Shown here: positions 14,715-24,400 of the stretch, one piece after another
Layout: each line of letters opens with the position of its first letter
Numbering within the stretch: the stretch's first letter is position 1
Source: Fictibacillus sp. FJAT-27399
GTDB lineage: Bacteria; Bacillota; Bacilli; Bacillales; Fictibacillaceae
Assembly: GCF_001510655.1 (NCBI RefSeq)
Contig: NZ_LMVC01000006.1
Location: forward strand, 1-32,422
Direction of reading: 5' to 3'
DNA length: 32,422 nt
Program-made: the position numbers and the translations under genes
Notes under the pieces: generated by a model
Told to the model about the DNA's origin: nothing
The model's database searches: none
The model's input: only the letters and a program-made list of their open reading frames with translations

Positions 14715-16004
14715 TTATGCCTCCTTTTGAATTCCGCGGTTCAAAGATTCCTGAACAATGGCTGATGCGGCTCTTTTCGCACTTGCGAATGCCGCATCTA
14801 CGAGCATTTCGTCATGGCCAGATCCATCTCCTGCAATATAAAATCCAGGAATTTCCGGGACGGATGGACCATAGGAAAGGTGATGGTTCATCGCACAGGA
14901 ATCTTGCATCACGGCAATGTGCGGAAGGAATTGATAGGCTTTCAGTTCCTTTCGCCAGCCGGGCTGCAGCATCTCTAATACATGTTCCAGCTCCTGTTTA
15001 CATTCTATTGCATTATTCTCCTGTTCTGTCCCCAAATATTTAATGAGCTGACAGACCACTGAACCGTCTTCACTTAAACGGGCAGCTCTAGAATGATTGG
15101 AAAATAAAATGTGTTGATCTACTCCAATCGCAAACTGCTGGTTCGGATTCGGAAGAGTGTGCAGCGAGACATCAAGACAAGCAGCAAACACCGGTTTTGC
15201 CCTTTCCCTCCAGGCGGAAAGAGACGTATTTTCAGCTCCCTCTATCAGTCTGAACGTTTGCTCCGGGCTTGCAGTAGATAGTACAGAATGCGCATTAATC
15301 GTTTCCCCATTAGACAATGAGAGGGTAAAAGAATCGTTCTTTAGGACAGAAGAGACGGATTGATGAGTGAGGATTGTTACGCCAGCTTTCACCGCTATCT
15401 CTTTTAATTCTTCAATAATGGTTTGCCAGCCGCCATCTACATAAATGACGCCGTTCATGCCTCTCAAAACCTGTTGTATTACAGCACCAGCTCTTTGTTC
15501 ATCCGGGCCAACGCAATACGTTGATGTTCGGCATAACGCGTAAAAAACGTGTCTGACCATGGGATCTTTAATTTCAGCTTCTGCCCATTGTCTCAAACTC
15601 ATATCTCCCAATGTTTTAGCATCGATTTTTTTCAGTTTGACCAAAAGCTTTCCTAATTCCATTTTCCCTGGCCAAGAAAGAAGCCTGGTGGAAAGCAGAG
15701 AGCTTAAACTGCTCGGAAGCATATATAAAGATTGATTCCAAATGGCACTGCCTTTCGTTTCCGGCACACTTCCTGGTGGTCTAATCCCAAGCTCGTTTAG
15801 TATCGCTTCCGCCTCACCACCTTTATAGAGAGCATGCCCGCCAAGGTTAAGATAGGCTCCATTTTTTTGGGTTGTTTGCGCCCGGCCGCCCAGTTGTTTT
15901 CCTTTTTCAATGACCACAGTTGAAATTCCGTCTTTGGCTAAATAAACAGCAGCTGTTAACCCTGCAATTCCTCCGCCAATGATCGCTGTTTCAAATGTTC
16001 TCAT
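14715..16004 (-). CDS. FAD-dependent oxidoreductase (phytoene desaturase/amine oxidase-like), ECF41 target
   Basis: A 429-aa flavoprotein. The N-terminus has the dinucleotide-binding fold AIIGGGIAGLTAAVYL followed by VIEKGKQLGGRAQT, and the C-terminus has the FAD-contact GFYIAGDGSGHDE motif, both as in NAD(P)/FAD oxidoreductases of the CrtI/amine-oxidase superfamily. The frame is open to 16214, but the ECF41-type promoter lies at 16034-16060. The ATG at 16004, followed by the Rossmann motif, is therefore the start. It is the first gene of a two-gene operon with the ECF41 sigma factor, so it is probably that regulator's main target. The substrate is unknown; no carotenoid genes are nearby. Confidence 0.88.
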   Translation of the reverse strand: MRTFETAIIGGGIAGLTAAVYLAKDGISTVVIEKGKQLGGRAQTTQKNGAYLNLGGHALYKGGEAEAILNELGIRPPGSVPETKGSAIWNQSLYMLPSSLSSLLSTRLLSWPGKMELGKLLVKLKKIDAKTLGDMSLRQWAEAEIKDPMVRHVFYALCRTSTYCVGPDEQRAGAVIQQVLRGMNGVIYVDGGWQTIIEELKEIAVKAGVTILTHQSVSSVLKNDSFTLSLSNGETINAHSVLSTASPEQTFRLIEGAENTSLSAWRERAKPVFAACLDVSLHTLPNPNQQFAIGVDQHILFSNHSRAARLSEDGSVVCQLIKYLGTEQENNAIECKQELEHVLEMLQPGWRKELKAYQFLPHIAVMQDSCAMNHHLSYGPSVPEIPGFYIAGDGSGHDEMLVDAAFASAKRAASAIVQESLNRGIQKEA

Positions 16005-16033
16005 AAGATCACCACTTTCTCTTTTACAAACAA

Positions 16034-16060
16034 GACGAGAAAAGGCCATCATCTGTGACA
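16034..16060 (-). promoter_or_regulatory. ECF41-type promoter
   Basis: On the minus strand TGTCACA (16054-16060) is separated by exactly 16 nt from CGTC (16034-16037). These are the -35 and -10 elements known for ECF41 sigma factors. It lies 30 bp upstream of the oxidoreductase ATG, so the sigma factor should transcribe its own operon. Confidence 0.85.
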
Positions 16061-16124
16061 AAAAGAAGAGAAAATTTTTTGACAAAGGGTAAACTAACAA
16101 AAATGAAGCAAGGGAGTGGAATAC

Positions 16125-16391
16125 ATGCGAATGAACGGGAACATTATCTCTGGTGAATTTGATGAGGGAATGAACGAGTTTTCGCTTCAGCAAGTGAAGC
16201 ATCTTACAACACAATCTACACTGTCAGTCAGCCAGTTAAATAAACTTTACGGTTATCTGCAGAAACATCAGAGTGATTTGGATGGCCAGGTGATCACTCT
16301 TTATGATGCAATGCCGATCAGACTGAGCCAGGAGGAAATTGGTCTGCTTCTGCAGGACTTAGGGAACATTCAATCTCTATATCAGCAGTAA
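16125..16391 (+). CDS. Small conserved-looking protein of unknown function
   Basis: An 88-aa soluble, mostly helical, acidic protein without TM segments or cysteines. I do not recognise a family. ATG at 16125 has AGGGAG 9 nt upstream; an in-frame GTG at 16116 is too close to that site. TTGACA at 16079-16084 could be a -35 element, but the -10 region is weak. It is divergent from the ECF41 operon, the two promoters being about 50 bp apart, so shared control is possible but not shown. Confidence 0.7.
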   Translation: MRMNGNIISGEFDEGMNEFSLQQVKHLTTQSTLSVSQLNKLYGYLQKHQSDLDGQVITLYDAMPIRLSQEEIGLLLQDLGNIQSLYQQ

Positions 16392-16444
16392 GCAACTTTT
16401 TTGGAAGAGATAAAATAAATCGGTTTAGGAGTGGAAAAACTGAA

Positions 16445-16735
16445 ATGGCACTTGCTGTTATGACGGCAATCTACTATGTGTTTTTATTGATCATAGGGGC
16501 AAGGCCAAACCATTTCTTTAAAAGCTTTTTTCCTGACGGGGCAACCAGAACCACGAATTCAATCGAATTACCTTCAGTAGACGAATACATATAAAAGGTT
16601 ACAGAAAATGGCGAACGAGTGGTTGTACCTAAAAATGCTATTCCAAATATGGGTTACTTTGCTTATTGTTTAGATAACCAGGGAATCCTGTTTGGAATAT
16701 CCGAAGTGAATGCTAATGCATATGTGAGTTCTTAA
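16445..16735 (+). pseudogene. Broken VOC/glyoxalase-family gene with an in-frame stop
   Basis: From 16445 a frame runs 49 codons to TAA (16592-16594) and then, in the same frame, continues to a second stop at 16733. The two halves join as IELPSVDEYI-stop-KVTENGERVVVPKNAI, then MGYFAYCLDNQGILFGISE. This is the C-terminal half of a glyoxalase/VOC protein with one sense codon changed to a stop. The first 32 codons, including a hydrophobic run, do not match the VOC N-terminus, so the front is also lost or replaced. The rest of 16392-16913 holds only a weak 21-codon frame starting with TTG near 16807. Confidence 0.65.
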
Positions 16736-16913
16736 TAAAAATGGACTCCCAAATTAATCGACGCCTTTTTACGGTTTTTTTCTAATTGAACTAAAAGGAA
16801 GGTTAATTGGAGAAGAAGAAAACCCTGAAGGTATTTATTGTGGCTACTCTTATCCACGGAGCATATCGGTGATCTTTGGTGTCATATACATTTAGAGAAA
16901 TGGAGGAATGTGT

Positions 16914-17864
16914 ATGCCCAAAAAGGTTCTTCTTTTTACGGATTTGGGAATAGACGATGCTTTTGCTCTCATATATGCTTTCTTCCGCAAAGAAGAAGTG
17001 CAAATATTAGGTATCGTAGCTGACTATGGTAATGTATCCAGAGTTGATGTTATTAGGAATATTAATTATATAAAGTTCATTATGGGACAAGAAAAGGTAC
17101 CTGTATTTCTTGGTGCTTCTGTCCCTTTAACGGGTATTTCGGTACAGTATTTTCCTGAAGTACACGGAAAAGTTGGATTAGGACCAATCATTCCCCCCGA
17201 GATTCCTTATCCTGTATTCCCTTTTAATGATATCTATCAGATCATTGATGCTAATATTGAGGATCTATCAATCATCAACCTTGGAAGACTTTCTTCATTA
17301 GCAACCGCATTTGTACTTAATTTAGAAAAGATGAGAAACGTTAAGGAATATATCTGCATGGGAGGAGCCTTCTTTGTTCCTGGAAATGTAACGGCCGTAG
17401 CTGAAGCCAATTTTTACTTAGATCCTTATGCAGCGAACCTTGTCTTGCAACATGCAAAAAATTTGACGCTTATCCCATTAAACGTCACTCAGTATGCACT
17501 TGTTACTCCCGAAATGGTTCAAACCATCCACAGATTTCACCAAAACACAAAGGACCCCGCAGGACTCATCATTAAACCGATGCTGGACTACTACTACAAT
17601 TTTTACTCTAAATCTAATCCAGGCATAAAAGGAAGTCCGATGCATGATTTTATGACCATTTGGTATCTGTTAAATCCTAATTTTGTTAGCCTTACAAAAA
17701 TTCCTATAAAAGTAATACCAGATCGGGGGGAGGGATTTGGTCAAAGCATTGCGGACCTGCGTTTTACAACAAACCCAGAGTATAAAATACATAGTGTGGC
17801 TGTTCAATTTAATTATGAGGCCTTTAAAAAAAGCATTATGGATACTCTTTTAATATGGAGGTAG
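16914..17864 (+). CDS. Nucleoside hydrolase family protein (IunH-like), paralog 2
   Basis: A 316-aa nucleoside hydrolase-family protein, paralogous along its full length to the gene at 238-1188. The N-terminal motif reads TDLGIDD: as in paralog 1 the first Asp and the Pro of DxDPGxDD are missing. MGGAF, AEANF..DP and GSPMHDF keep the active-site His-Asp. A shared GQSIAD near the C-terminus also marks this pair as one subfamily. GGAGG lies 7 nt before the ATG at 16914; an ATG at 16908 is in frame but too close. It is monocistronic. Likely role is purine/pyrimidine nucleoside cleavage, or a related function if the metal site has changed. Confidence 0.85.
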   Translation: MPKKVLLFTDLGIDDAFALIYAFFRKEEVQILGIVADYGNVSRVDVIRNINYIKFIMGQEKVPVFLGASVPLTGISVQYFPEVHGKVGLGPIIPPEIPYPVFPFNDIYQIIDANIEDLSIINLGRLSSLATAFVLNLEKMRNVKEYICMGGAFFVPGNVTAVAEANFYLDPYAANLVLQHAKNLTLIPLNVTQYALVTPEMVQTIHRFHQNTKDPAGLIIKPMLDYYYNFYSKSNPGIKGSPMHDFMTIWYLLNPNFVSLTKIPIKVIPDRGEGFGQSIADLRFTTNPEYKIHSVAVQFNYEAFKKSIMDTLLIWR

Positions 17865-18047
17865 AAGGTTTTCTCTAACTAACTTTTGAACTCCAATCCA
17901 TTCACCTATGTTAAGGGGAATAAGTTAATAAAAGAGCGTAGCTATCGTCTGAGTCTCACAATTTGTGCGTGATGGGATTATTAAGAGAAGATTTTCAACT
18001 GGCAGCTTTTCTAAAGCACAGGTTCGTTGAACAAGAAAACGCGGTAT

Positions 18048-18644
18048 TTATGTCTGATACAGTCTGATGGCATAGGGCATGAAAAAGGAAAGTATGGTTC
18101 CATTGAAGAAGGCGGTTAAAATCGTTCCGATGCCGATGGGTCCGTGGAGAAGAAAGGCGAGTAAGAGAATTACAACACTGATGACCAGCCGGGAGACAGC
18201 GATCGTCCAGCCGGCCTGTTTTTGAAGGATGAGCATGAGCCGGTCGAGAGGAATGGGTGCAAATTCAGCTTGTAGATAGAGGGATGTTCCGATACCAATG
18301 AACACCATACCCAAAGCGAGCAGTGAGAATTGAGAGAAGTACGTTACTGGTTTCAGCCAACCTTCGAGAGTGAAGAGCCAGAAATCGATTCCAGCACCAG
18401 TAATTGAGGCAGTTATTAAAGCCAAGTATTCAGGCCGGGTCCGGCTAGCAGCTGCATTTAAGAAGATCATCAACAGGGCAATAATAATCTCCCACGAGCC
18501 TACCGTGAGGCCGATGGTTCTAAACGATCCTACGAGAAGCGCGTCATATGGAGAAGTGCCGGAGTTTGAAAGAATGGTTAAGGAAATGCCAAGCGTTAGA
18601 ACAATGATTCCTAAAGAAAAGAATGATGATTTTCTGAAAGTCAT
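18048..18644 (-). CDS. YczE/YitT-like integral membrane protein
   Basis: A 198-aa protein with about five hydrophobic helices. GTSPYDAL in the first loop and PIPLDRLM in a later loop are marks of the YczE-like membrane family. The biochemical role of this family is not established; in Bacillus it sits near secondary-metabolite genes in some strains, but not here. AAAGGGG lies 7 nt before the ATG. It is probably monocistronic, and I see no clear terminator. Confidence 0.8.
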   Translation of the reverse strand: MTFRKSSFFSLGIIVLTLGISLTILSNSGTSPYDALLVGSFRTIGLTVGSWEIIIALLMIFLNAAASRTRPEYLALITASITGAGIDFWLFTLEGWLKPVTYFSQFSLLALGMVFIGIGTSLYLQAEFAPIPLDRLMLILQKQAGWTIAVSRLVISVVILLLAFLLHGPIGIGTILTAFFNGTILSFFMPYAIRLYQT

Positions 18645-18661
18645 GGAGTAGCCCCTTTAAC

Positions 18662-18696
18662 AAATTAAAACCTTGGAAAAGATTATCCAAGGTTTT
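18662..18696 (-). terminator. Terminator overlapping the YjcF-like gene stop
   Basis: AAAACCTTGGA / TCCAAGGTTTT form an 11-bp stem (18667-18677 with 18686-18696). On the minus strand it is followed by TTTTAATTT, and it includes the last codons and stop of the gene ending at 18683. Confidence 0.8.
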
Positions 18697-19108
18697 TCTT
18701 CATTATGATATGCGGGATGCCATCTTCGATAAATACACCGGATGCGGATTTATAACCCAATTTTTCGTAAAAGGGCTCTGCTTGGGTCTGGCCGTGCAGT
18801 TTGGCAGCCGTTAGCCCCTTTTCTCTCGCACATTCCTCAAGCGTGCTGATGATGATTTTACCAACACCGAACTTGCGATGGCTGGGAAGGACGCAGATCC
18901 GTTCAAATTTTGCCATGCCATCAACAATCCGCCATCTGCCAGTACCGACGGGGTGATCTCCGTCCATTACAAGAATATGCTCAGCCGCATCCTCGTGCTG
19001 ATCAAATTCATCCTCAAGAGGAACGCCTTGTTCTTCGACGAACACCTTTTTCCGAATCTTAATGGCATCTTCTCGTTCTTCATCTGTTTTTACGTGTTTA
19101 GCTTCCAT
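18683..19108 (-). CDS. GNAT family N-acetyltransferase, YjcF/ElaA-like
   Basis: A 141-aa GNAT protein. VFVEEQGVPLEDEFD near the N-terminus, ERICVLPSHRKFGVG (acetyl-CoA pyrophosphate loop), LHGQTQAEPFYEKLGY and the C-terminal GIPHIIM together mark the YjcF/ElaA type. The length matches the family. The substrate is unknown. The start follows GGATGAGGA. It sits between the YczE-like gene and the sensor kinase, all on the minus strand but separated by terminators. Confidence 0.87.
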   Translation of the reverse strand: MEAKHVKTDEEREDAIKIRKKVFVEEQGVPLEDEFDQHEDAAEHILVMDGDHPVGTGRWRIVDGMAKFERICVLPSHRKFGVGKIIISTLEECAREKGLTAAKLHGQTQAEPFYEKLGYKSASGVFIEDGIPHIIMKKNLG

Positions 19109-19153
19109 TCTTTCCTCATCCTTTCTACTTCCATACTAAAGAAAAATGGCAGG

Positions 19154-20512
19154 CTAGATTGGAAATTTCAGCTCCACCTCTGTTCCTTTTCCTTCCTCAC
19201 TATGAATGCTAATGTTTCCATTATGATGTTTCATAATATTTTTCGCGATGGAAAGCCCTAATCCTGTACCTCCAGTTTCTCGGCTTCGGGCTTTATCGGC
19301 CCTGTAAAAACGTTCGAAAATATGTTCTAAATCAGAAGAGGGAATACCTGTCCCATAATCTTGAATAGTAAGCAAAACATAGTTATCTTTTTTCATCATC
19401 TTTAGATCAATCGTAGACATACTGTATTTTAGCGCATTATCCAGAACGATAATAAGTACCTGTTTCACGGCAGCTTCATCTGCGAGAATGAAAAGGGTCT
19501 GCTGATCGTGTTGGAACGTGATGTCTCTTTGGTATACCTCTTTCATCTGCTCTAAAACCTGGTAACAGGCTGCAACTAGATCTATGGGCTTAAGGTGGAC
19601 ATTCTTTTCTATTTCGGAGGTGGCCAAGGCAAGAAAGGACTGTGTCATGTTTTGCATCCGGGTAGCCTCCGAATAGATAGTTTCCGCTGCTTCTTCCTTA
19701 GACAATCTGTGGTCCTTTACATCACTTCTCCTCAAAAAGTTGGCATAGCTTTTAATGACTGTAAGCGGTGTTCTTAGCTCATGGGATGCATCTGAAATAA
19801 ACTGCTTTTGCTTTTCAAGATTCTCCTGCAGCCTTATAATCATACGGTTAAAGGTGGTTGCCATTTTTTGAAGCTCGTCCTTCTTTTCGGTATTGATAAC
19901 AAGCTGCTGCGGGACACCGCTTTGCTCAATGTTTTCCATTGTCTTGATCATAGAAGAGATGGGTTTCATAATTACATTGGACAGCCATCTCCCGCCAAGC
20001 AATGATAAAAGGACGGCGATGACAGTACAGAACGTTAGGATGGATAATAATATATCCTTGCGCATTTCAAGCCCAAGGAGTCTTTCCCCGATTTCAATCG
20101 TACCTGTGACCTTGCCTTGACTGGTAATTGGCACACGAACAATTAAGATTTGTTCTTCGCCTTGTTCTTCATGTATGATATGCAGATTTGATTCTGTCTT
20201 CTTAGAAAAATGCGGCTTGAATTTATTGAGATGTTTATCATTTCTTACTTGGTTAATAACCTTTGATTCGGCATCAATGATACGAATGAAAGAGTGATTG
20301 GTTAAATAGGAAGTAAGGATTTCATCAGAGTAAACATGACCTGGCTTCTTATTCAGTACTTGAATAATGGAGTGAGCTTTCTGATGGACAGCTTCCTCTT
20401 CCATATTTACGGTAATCTTCATAAAGGAAAAAAAGACAACTCCATTTATGAGTAAAAGAATAGCAAGCAGCCAAGCTGTAGTATACAGGTTAATCTTCGT
20501 GGTAATCTTCAT
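19154..20512 (-). CDS. Sensor histidine kinase (HisKA, HAMP), OmpR-type partner
   Basis: A 452-aa membrane kinase. TM1 is about residues 10-31, an extracytoplasmic sensor domain follows to about 155, TM2 is about 160-180 and a HAMP linker follows. The phosphoacceptor is H244 in SDASHELRTPL. The ATPase domain has an N box VLDNALKYS, G1 DYGTGIP and the F/G2 segment RFYRADKA ... GGTGLGLSIAK, all intact. It autophosphorylates and passes phosphate to the response regulator encoded 1 bp upstream. AGGGAG lies inside the regulator gene before the ATG. It probably senses a membrane or envelope signal linked to the neighbouring RND pump, by analogy with other kinase-pump clusters. Confidence 0.92.
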   Translation of the reverse strand: MKITTKINLYTTAWLLAILLLINGVVFFSFMKITVNMEEEAVHQKAHSIIQVLNKKPGHVYSDEILTSYLTNHSFIRIIDAESKVINQVRNDKHLNKFKPHFSKKTESNLHIIHEEQGEEQILIVRVPITSQGKVTGTIEIGERLLGLEMRKDILLSILTFCTVIAVLLSLLGGRWLSNVIMKPISSMIKTMENIEQSGVPQQLVINTEKKDELQKMATTFNRMIIRLQENLEKQKQFISDASHELRTPLTVIKSYANFLRRSDVKDHRLSKEEAAETIYSEATRMQNMTQSFLALATSEIEKNVHLKPIDLVAACYQVLEQMKEVYQRDITFQHDQQTLFILADEAAVKQVLIIVLDNALKYSMSTIDLKMMKKDNYVLLTIQDYGTGIPSSDLEHIFERFYRADKARSRETGGTGLGLSIAKNIMKHHNGNISIHSEEGKGTEVELKFPI

Positions 20513-20513
20513 T

Positions 20514-21212
20514 TTATTTCTCCCTGGCGATATAGCCTACGCCCCTTACCGTATGGATGAGCGGTTCGTCAAATCCGCTTTCTATTTTCTTTCGCAAATA
20601 ACGCATATATACATCAAGAACGTTTGTATCCCCTTCATATTCATATCCCCACACATTGATGATAATGGACTCCCGTGTCACGATCTGATTTTTGTTGGTC
20701 AACAAGTAAAATAGTAAATCGTATTCTTTTGGCGTCAATGAAATGGATTTTCCGGTTCTCATGACCTCCCGTGTAGCAGGATTTAGGGTTAAATCTTTCA
20801 AAGTCAACAGCGTTTCCTCATCAATATTATTTTCAATTTTCAGCAATGGACGAGTGCGGATACAAGCACGGATCCTCGCCATCAATTCCTCACTTTCATA
20901 AGGTTTGGTAATATAATCATTCGCCCCTTGATCCAATCCCAATACTTTATCAAGTGTTAAATCCCTGGCTGTTAAAAGAATCACAGGAACATTTGAATCG
21001 GCGTTCCTGATTTTCCTCAACACTTCCATCCCGTTTAAACCGGGGAGCAGGATATCCAGCAGAATTAAATCTATTTTTTCCTGTAATGCTGCAGCAAGGC
21101 CGGATTTTCCGTTATGTTCAACGAGAACATCGTAGCCTTCAAGCTCTAATTCAATTTTCAGCATCTTCGCGATCTGTACTTCATCTTCTATGACTAAAAT
21201 GCGCTCTTTCAT
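20514..21212 (-). CDS. OmpR/PhoB-family response regulator
   Basis: A 232-aa two-domain regulator. The receiver domain has the acidic pair (E9, D10), the phosphorylated D53 in LILLDILLPG, the Thr of ILLTARD and the Lys of ITKPYE. The C-terminal winged helix (LTPKEYDLLFYLL ... GVGYIAREK) is OmpR-type. The frame is open to 21260, but ATG at 21212 has GGAGG 5 nt upstream and begins the receiver directly. It is the first gene of a two-gene operon with the kinase and is divergent from the RND pump gene, which it probably controls. Confidence 0.92.
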   Translation of the reverse strand: MKERILVIEDEVQIAKMLKIELELEGYDVLVEHNGKSGLAAALQEKIDLILLDILLPGLNGMEVLRKIRNADSNVPVILLTARDLTLDKVLGLDQGANDYITKPYESEELMARIRACIRTRPLLKIENNIDEETLLTLKDLTLNPATREVMRTGKSISLTPKEYDLLFYLLTNKNQIVTRESIIINVWGYEYEGDTNVLDVYMRYLRKKIESGFDEPLIHTVRGVGYIAREK

Positions 21213-21293
21213 ATCTGCCTCCAAATATGGCATTTTCCTATACTGTATCCAATGTAGCATGAAAAAAGTAAAAATTTATCATTCTCATGGATT

Positions 21294-21337
21294 TTTAAGA
21301 GTACTCTCAGAGAAATTTAAGGTTGTCTCTATATAGT
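21294..21337 (+). promoter_or_regulatory. Candidate promoter and direct repeats upstream of the RND pump
   Basis: TTTAAG occurs at 21294-21299 and 21316-21321, 22 bp apart (about two helix turns), followed 10 bp later by TATAGT (21332-21337). There is no good -35 at the proper spacing. This fits a promoter activated by a dimeric OmpR-type regulator binding direct repeats. Confidence 0.4.
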
Positions 21338-21403
21338 AGGACTGCAGAGGCCAACCATGCTTTCACAAAAGACAGATAGAAATATTAATAGGGAGGAAAG
21401 AGA

Positions 21404-24400
21404 ATGAAGAAATTGGTGGAAGCATCAATGCAAAGAGCCATTTTAATGATCGTGTGTGCGGTTATAATTTTGGCGTGGGGGGGGATTTCCGCCTACCAAA
21501 TGCAACGGGATTATCTTCCTGGAATTAATAATACAACACTGACAGTCAGCATGAGGGTACCTGGATATCAAGCTGAACAGGTAAAACAGGACATTACTGA
21601 TAATTTGGAAAGTGCGGTAAGAACAACAGATGGCTTAACTGACGTGGAGACTAATTCATATGATGGCGGACTCTTTATGAGTCTATACTTTCCAATGGAT
21701 TATGACATGAAACAAGCTGAAACTGATGTGAACAAAGCACTCGCTAATGCCGATCTGCCGCAAACGATCACGTCGACACCGACTGTAACGAGATTAACCA
21801 CAAGTTCGTTTCCAATCCTATCTTATAGTTTAACTAGTGCAAACCTTAATGAACAAACCTTAAGATCCACTGCACAGCAAGAGATCGTCAAGCAGCTGAA
21901 AACAGTGCCTGGAGTATCTGATGTGACAGTCTTTGGCGGGGCAAAGGACGGCTATGTGCTGACGATCCGCATGAAAGATCTTATCAAAAACGGATTAACC
22001 CTGGATGATATCAATAACTCTTTTGCGAAGTCCGTTCCATCCCTGCCAAAGGGGACGGTTGTTAATAACCTTTTATCCATTCCGGTTAGTTTTGATGGAG
22101 TTTCATTAACAGAAGATCAGATGAAAAATACAACTATTAAGAATTCAGAAGGAAAACTGATTCCTTTGTCTGCAGTGGGTACCATAACCCATTCATTAAA
22201 CGATGTAAAAACAGTATCAAGGACCAATGGTAAACCAAGTGTTCAATTAAATGTGATAAAAACTCCTTCTGCAAACATTACAGAGGTTGCGAAACTGGTT
22301 AAAGATCGAATCCAGCATCTTCATCTGGATACCGTCAATCCAAAAGATGTACATTTCCAAGTGCTGCTTGACCGTGAGAAGGAATTAAACAGCTCTCTTC
22401 ATGGATTGATACGGGAAGGATTGCTCGGTTGTTTATTCTCCATGATCTGTGTGTTCTTCTTTTTCAGAAACGTAAGATCCACCTTGCTTATCGCCATATC
22501 ATTGCCTATTTCCTTGCTGGCAACGACAATTTTCCTGAAATCGATGGGGATTACCCTTAACATTCTAACGGTTTCCGGATTGATTGTGGCGATGGGGCGG
22601 ATCGTGGATGATTCCATCGTCATTTTGGATAACATGTACAGAAAAAAGGAGAATGCCCCAGACAAAGCCTTGCTGCCACTGCTTGCTTCTTCTGTAACTG
22701 AAATGATTCCGGCGATTTTAGGATCTACGCTTACGACGATTGCCGTCTATGTCCCAATTGCGCTGGTAGGCGGAGTGATCAGCGCTTCGTACAGCGGATT
22801 TGCATGGTCTGTCGTTATCGCCTTGATTACGTCGTTCTTTGTTGCGATGCTCGTCATTCCTGCTTTGGCGTTCATGGGCTGGAAGGGAGGCCCTTCATCG
22901 AAAAAGGCAGTTACCATAGAGCCTGTTATGAAACCTGTCTTGGAAGCGGCGTTCAAACATAAAAAGATTATGGTGTTTGCTTCACTTCTCGTTTTTTTAT
23001 TCGCTGCCATTTATGCTGCGTTTTTGCCGGTGAGCTTTTTACCAAGTGCAAAAGTAGGTCAAATTGCAGTTAAAGCAGAATTGCCAAAGGGCAGTACCAT
23101 TAAGGAAGTGGATACAGAAGTTCAAAAGATTGAACATGCCCTAAAAAATGATTCGGACATAAAAGCTTATTCAGCCAGCTTTGGTTCCACGATGACACCT
23201 CAGAGCGATGATGTATTCGACCAAGGCGGCGGTTTTATTCAGAACCCGAATGTTGCCAATCTTTCTGTTGTTCTAAAAAACAACAAAGATGTGAATAGCG
23301 TCATAAAACAATTGCGCTCACAGCTGCCTCACCTCTCGAAACAAGTAGTCTATACCGTTACGAGCCAGAGCATTTCAGGCGATGATTCACAAATGAAAAT
23401 AATGTTTAGCGGTGCCGATCAAGCAGTACTGGATAAAACCGCTCAAGAAGCACGCCAAAGATTGGCTCACATCCCAGGATTAAGTGTGGATGGCAAAGTA
23501 GATTTAACGAACGGTATGCCTAAGTATAAGATAACCTTGAACTCATCTGTGATTAAGGCAAAGGGCATCAACATGGCGGATGTACTGAGCATAGTGAGAC
23601 GTTATACGGCTCCAACGAAGGATGCTACCATCAATGTGAATCATAAATCGCTGCCAGTAGATATGTTCTTGGAACAGATTTCTTCTGGAGAACATTCGAA
23701 AGTAACATTGGAAGCAACACCAGGTGATGTTTTGGGATCATTAGGTAACGAAACAGTGAAAGACAAAGAAGGCAAGGATGTGCAGTTTGCACAGTTTGCA
23801 AAAATCTCAAAAGATATATCCCCTGCTACGATCAGTGAGAGGGACGGACAGCCGTTCTCAGTCGTAACTGCCCAGATTACTTCCAATGATATTAGCGGAG
23901 TTTCAGGAACGGTCGGCCAAACGCTAACAAATATGAAACTTCCGCATGGTGTGTCTTATTCCATGGGAGGCATAACAGAGCAGGTCAAACAGATGATTTT
24001 TGATATGGTTATCGCAGTTGTCTTCTCCATCTTGCTTGTACTGCTTATTACATCTTCCATGTTTAAAGGATGGAGAGCACCACTCTCTGTACTTCTAAGT
24101 ATTCCTCTGGCATTAAGCGGAGTTGTAATTGCTCTCGGTCTGTTTGGAGGAGAATGGAACTTGGCTTCATTAGTCGGAGTGTTGATGCTTACTGGAATTG
24201 TAGTAACGAATGGGATTGTATTGATCGATAAGGTGGAAAGAAACCGCAGAGAGGGAATGGATGTAAGGACTGCAGTTTTACAGGGAAGCTTATCGAGGGT
24301 ACGTCCAATATTGATGACCGCTGCGGCTACCATCTTAACACTATTGCCATTGGCTTTTTCACACAGTTCAGATACAGTTATCTCACAAACTTTGGGAATC

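Noticed and set aside
17972-18067. 31-codon frame overlapping the end of the YczE-like gene
   Set aside because: No ribosome binding site and overlap with a certain gene; at most an old remnant.
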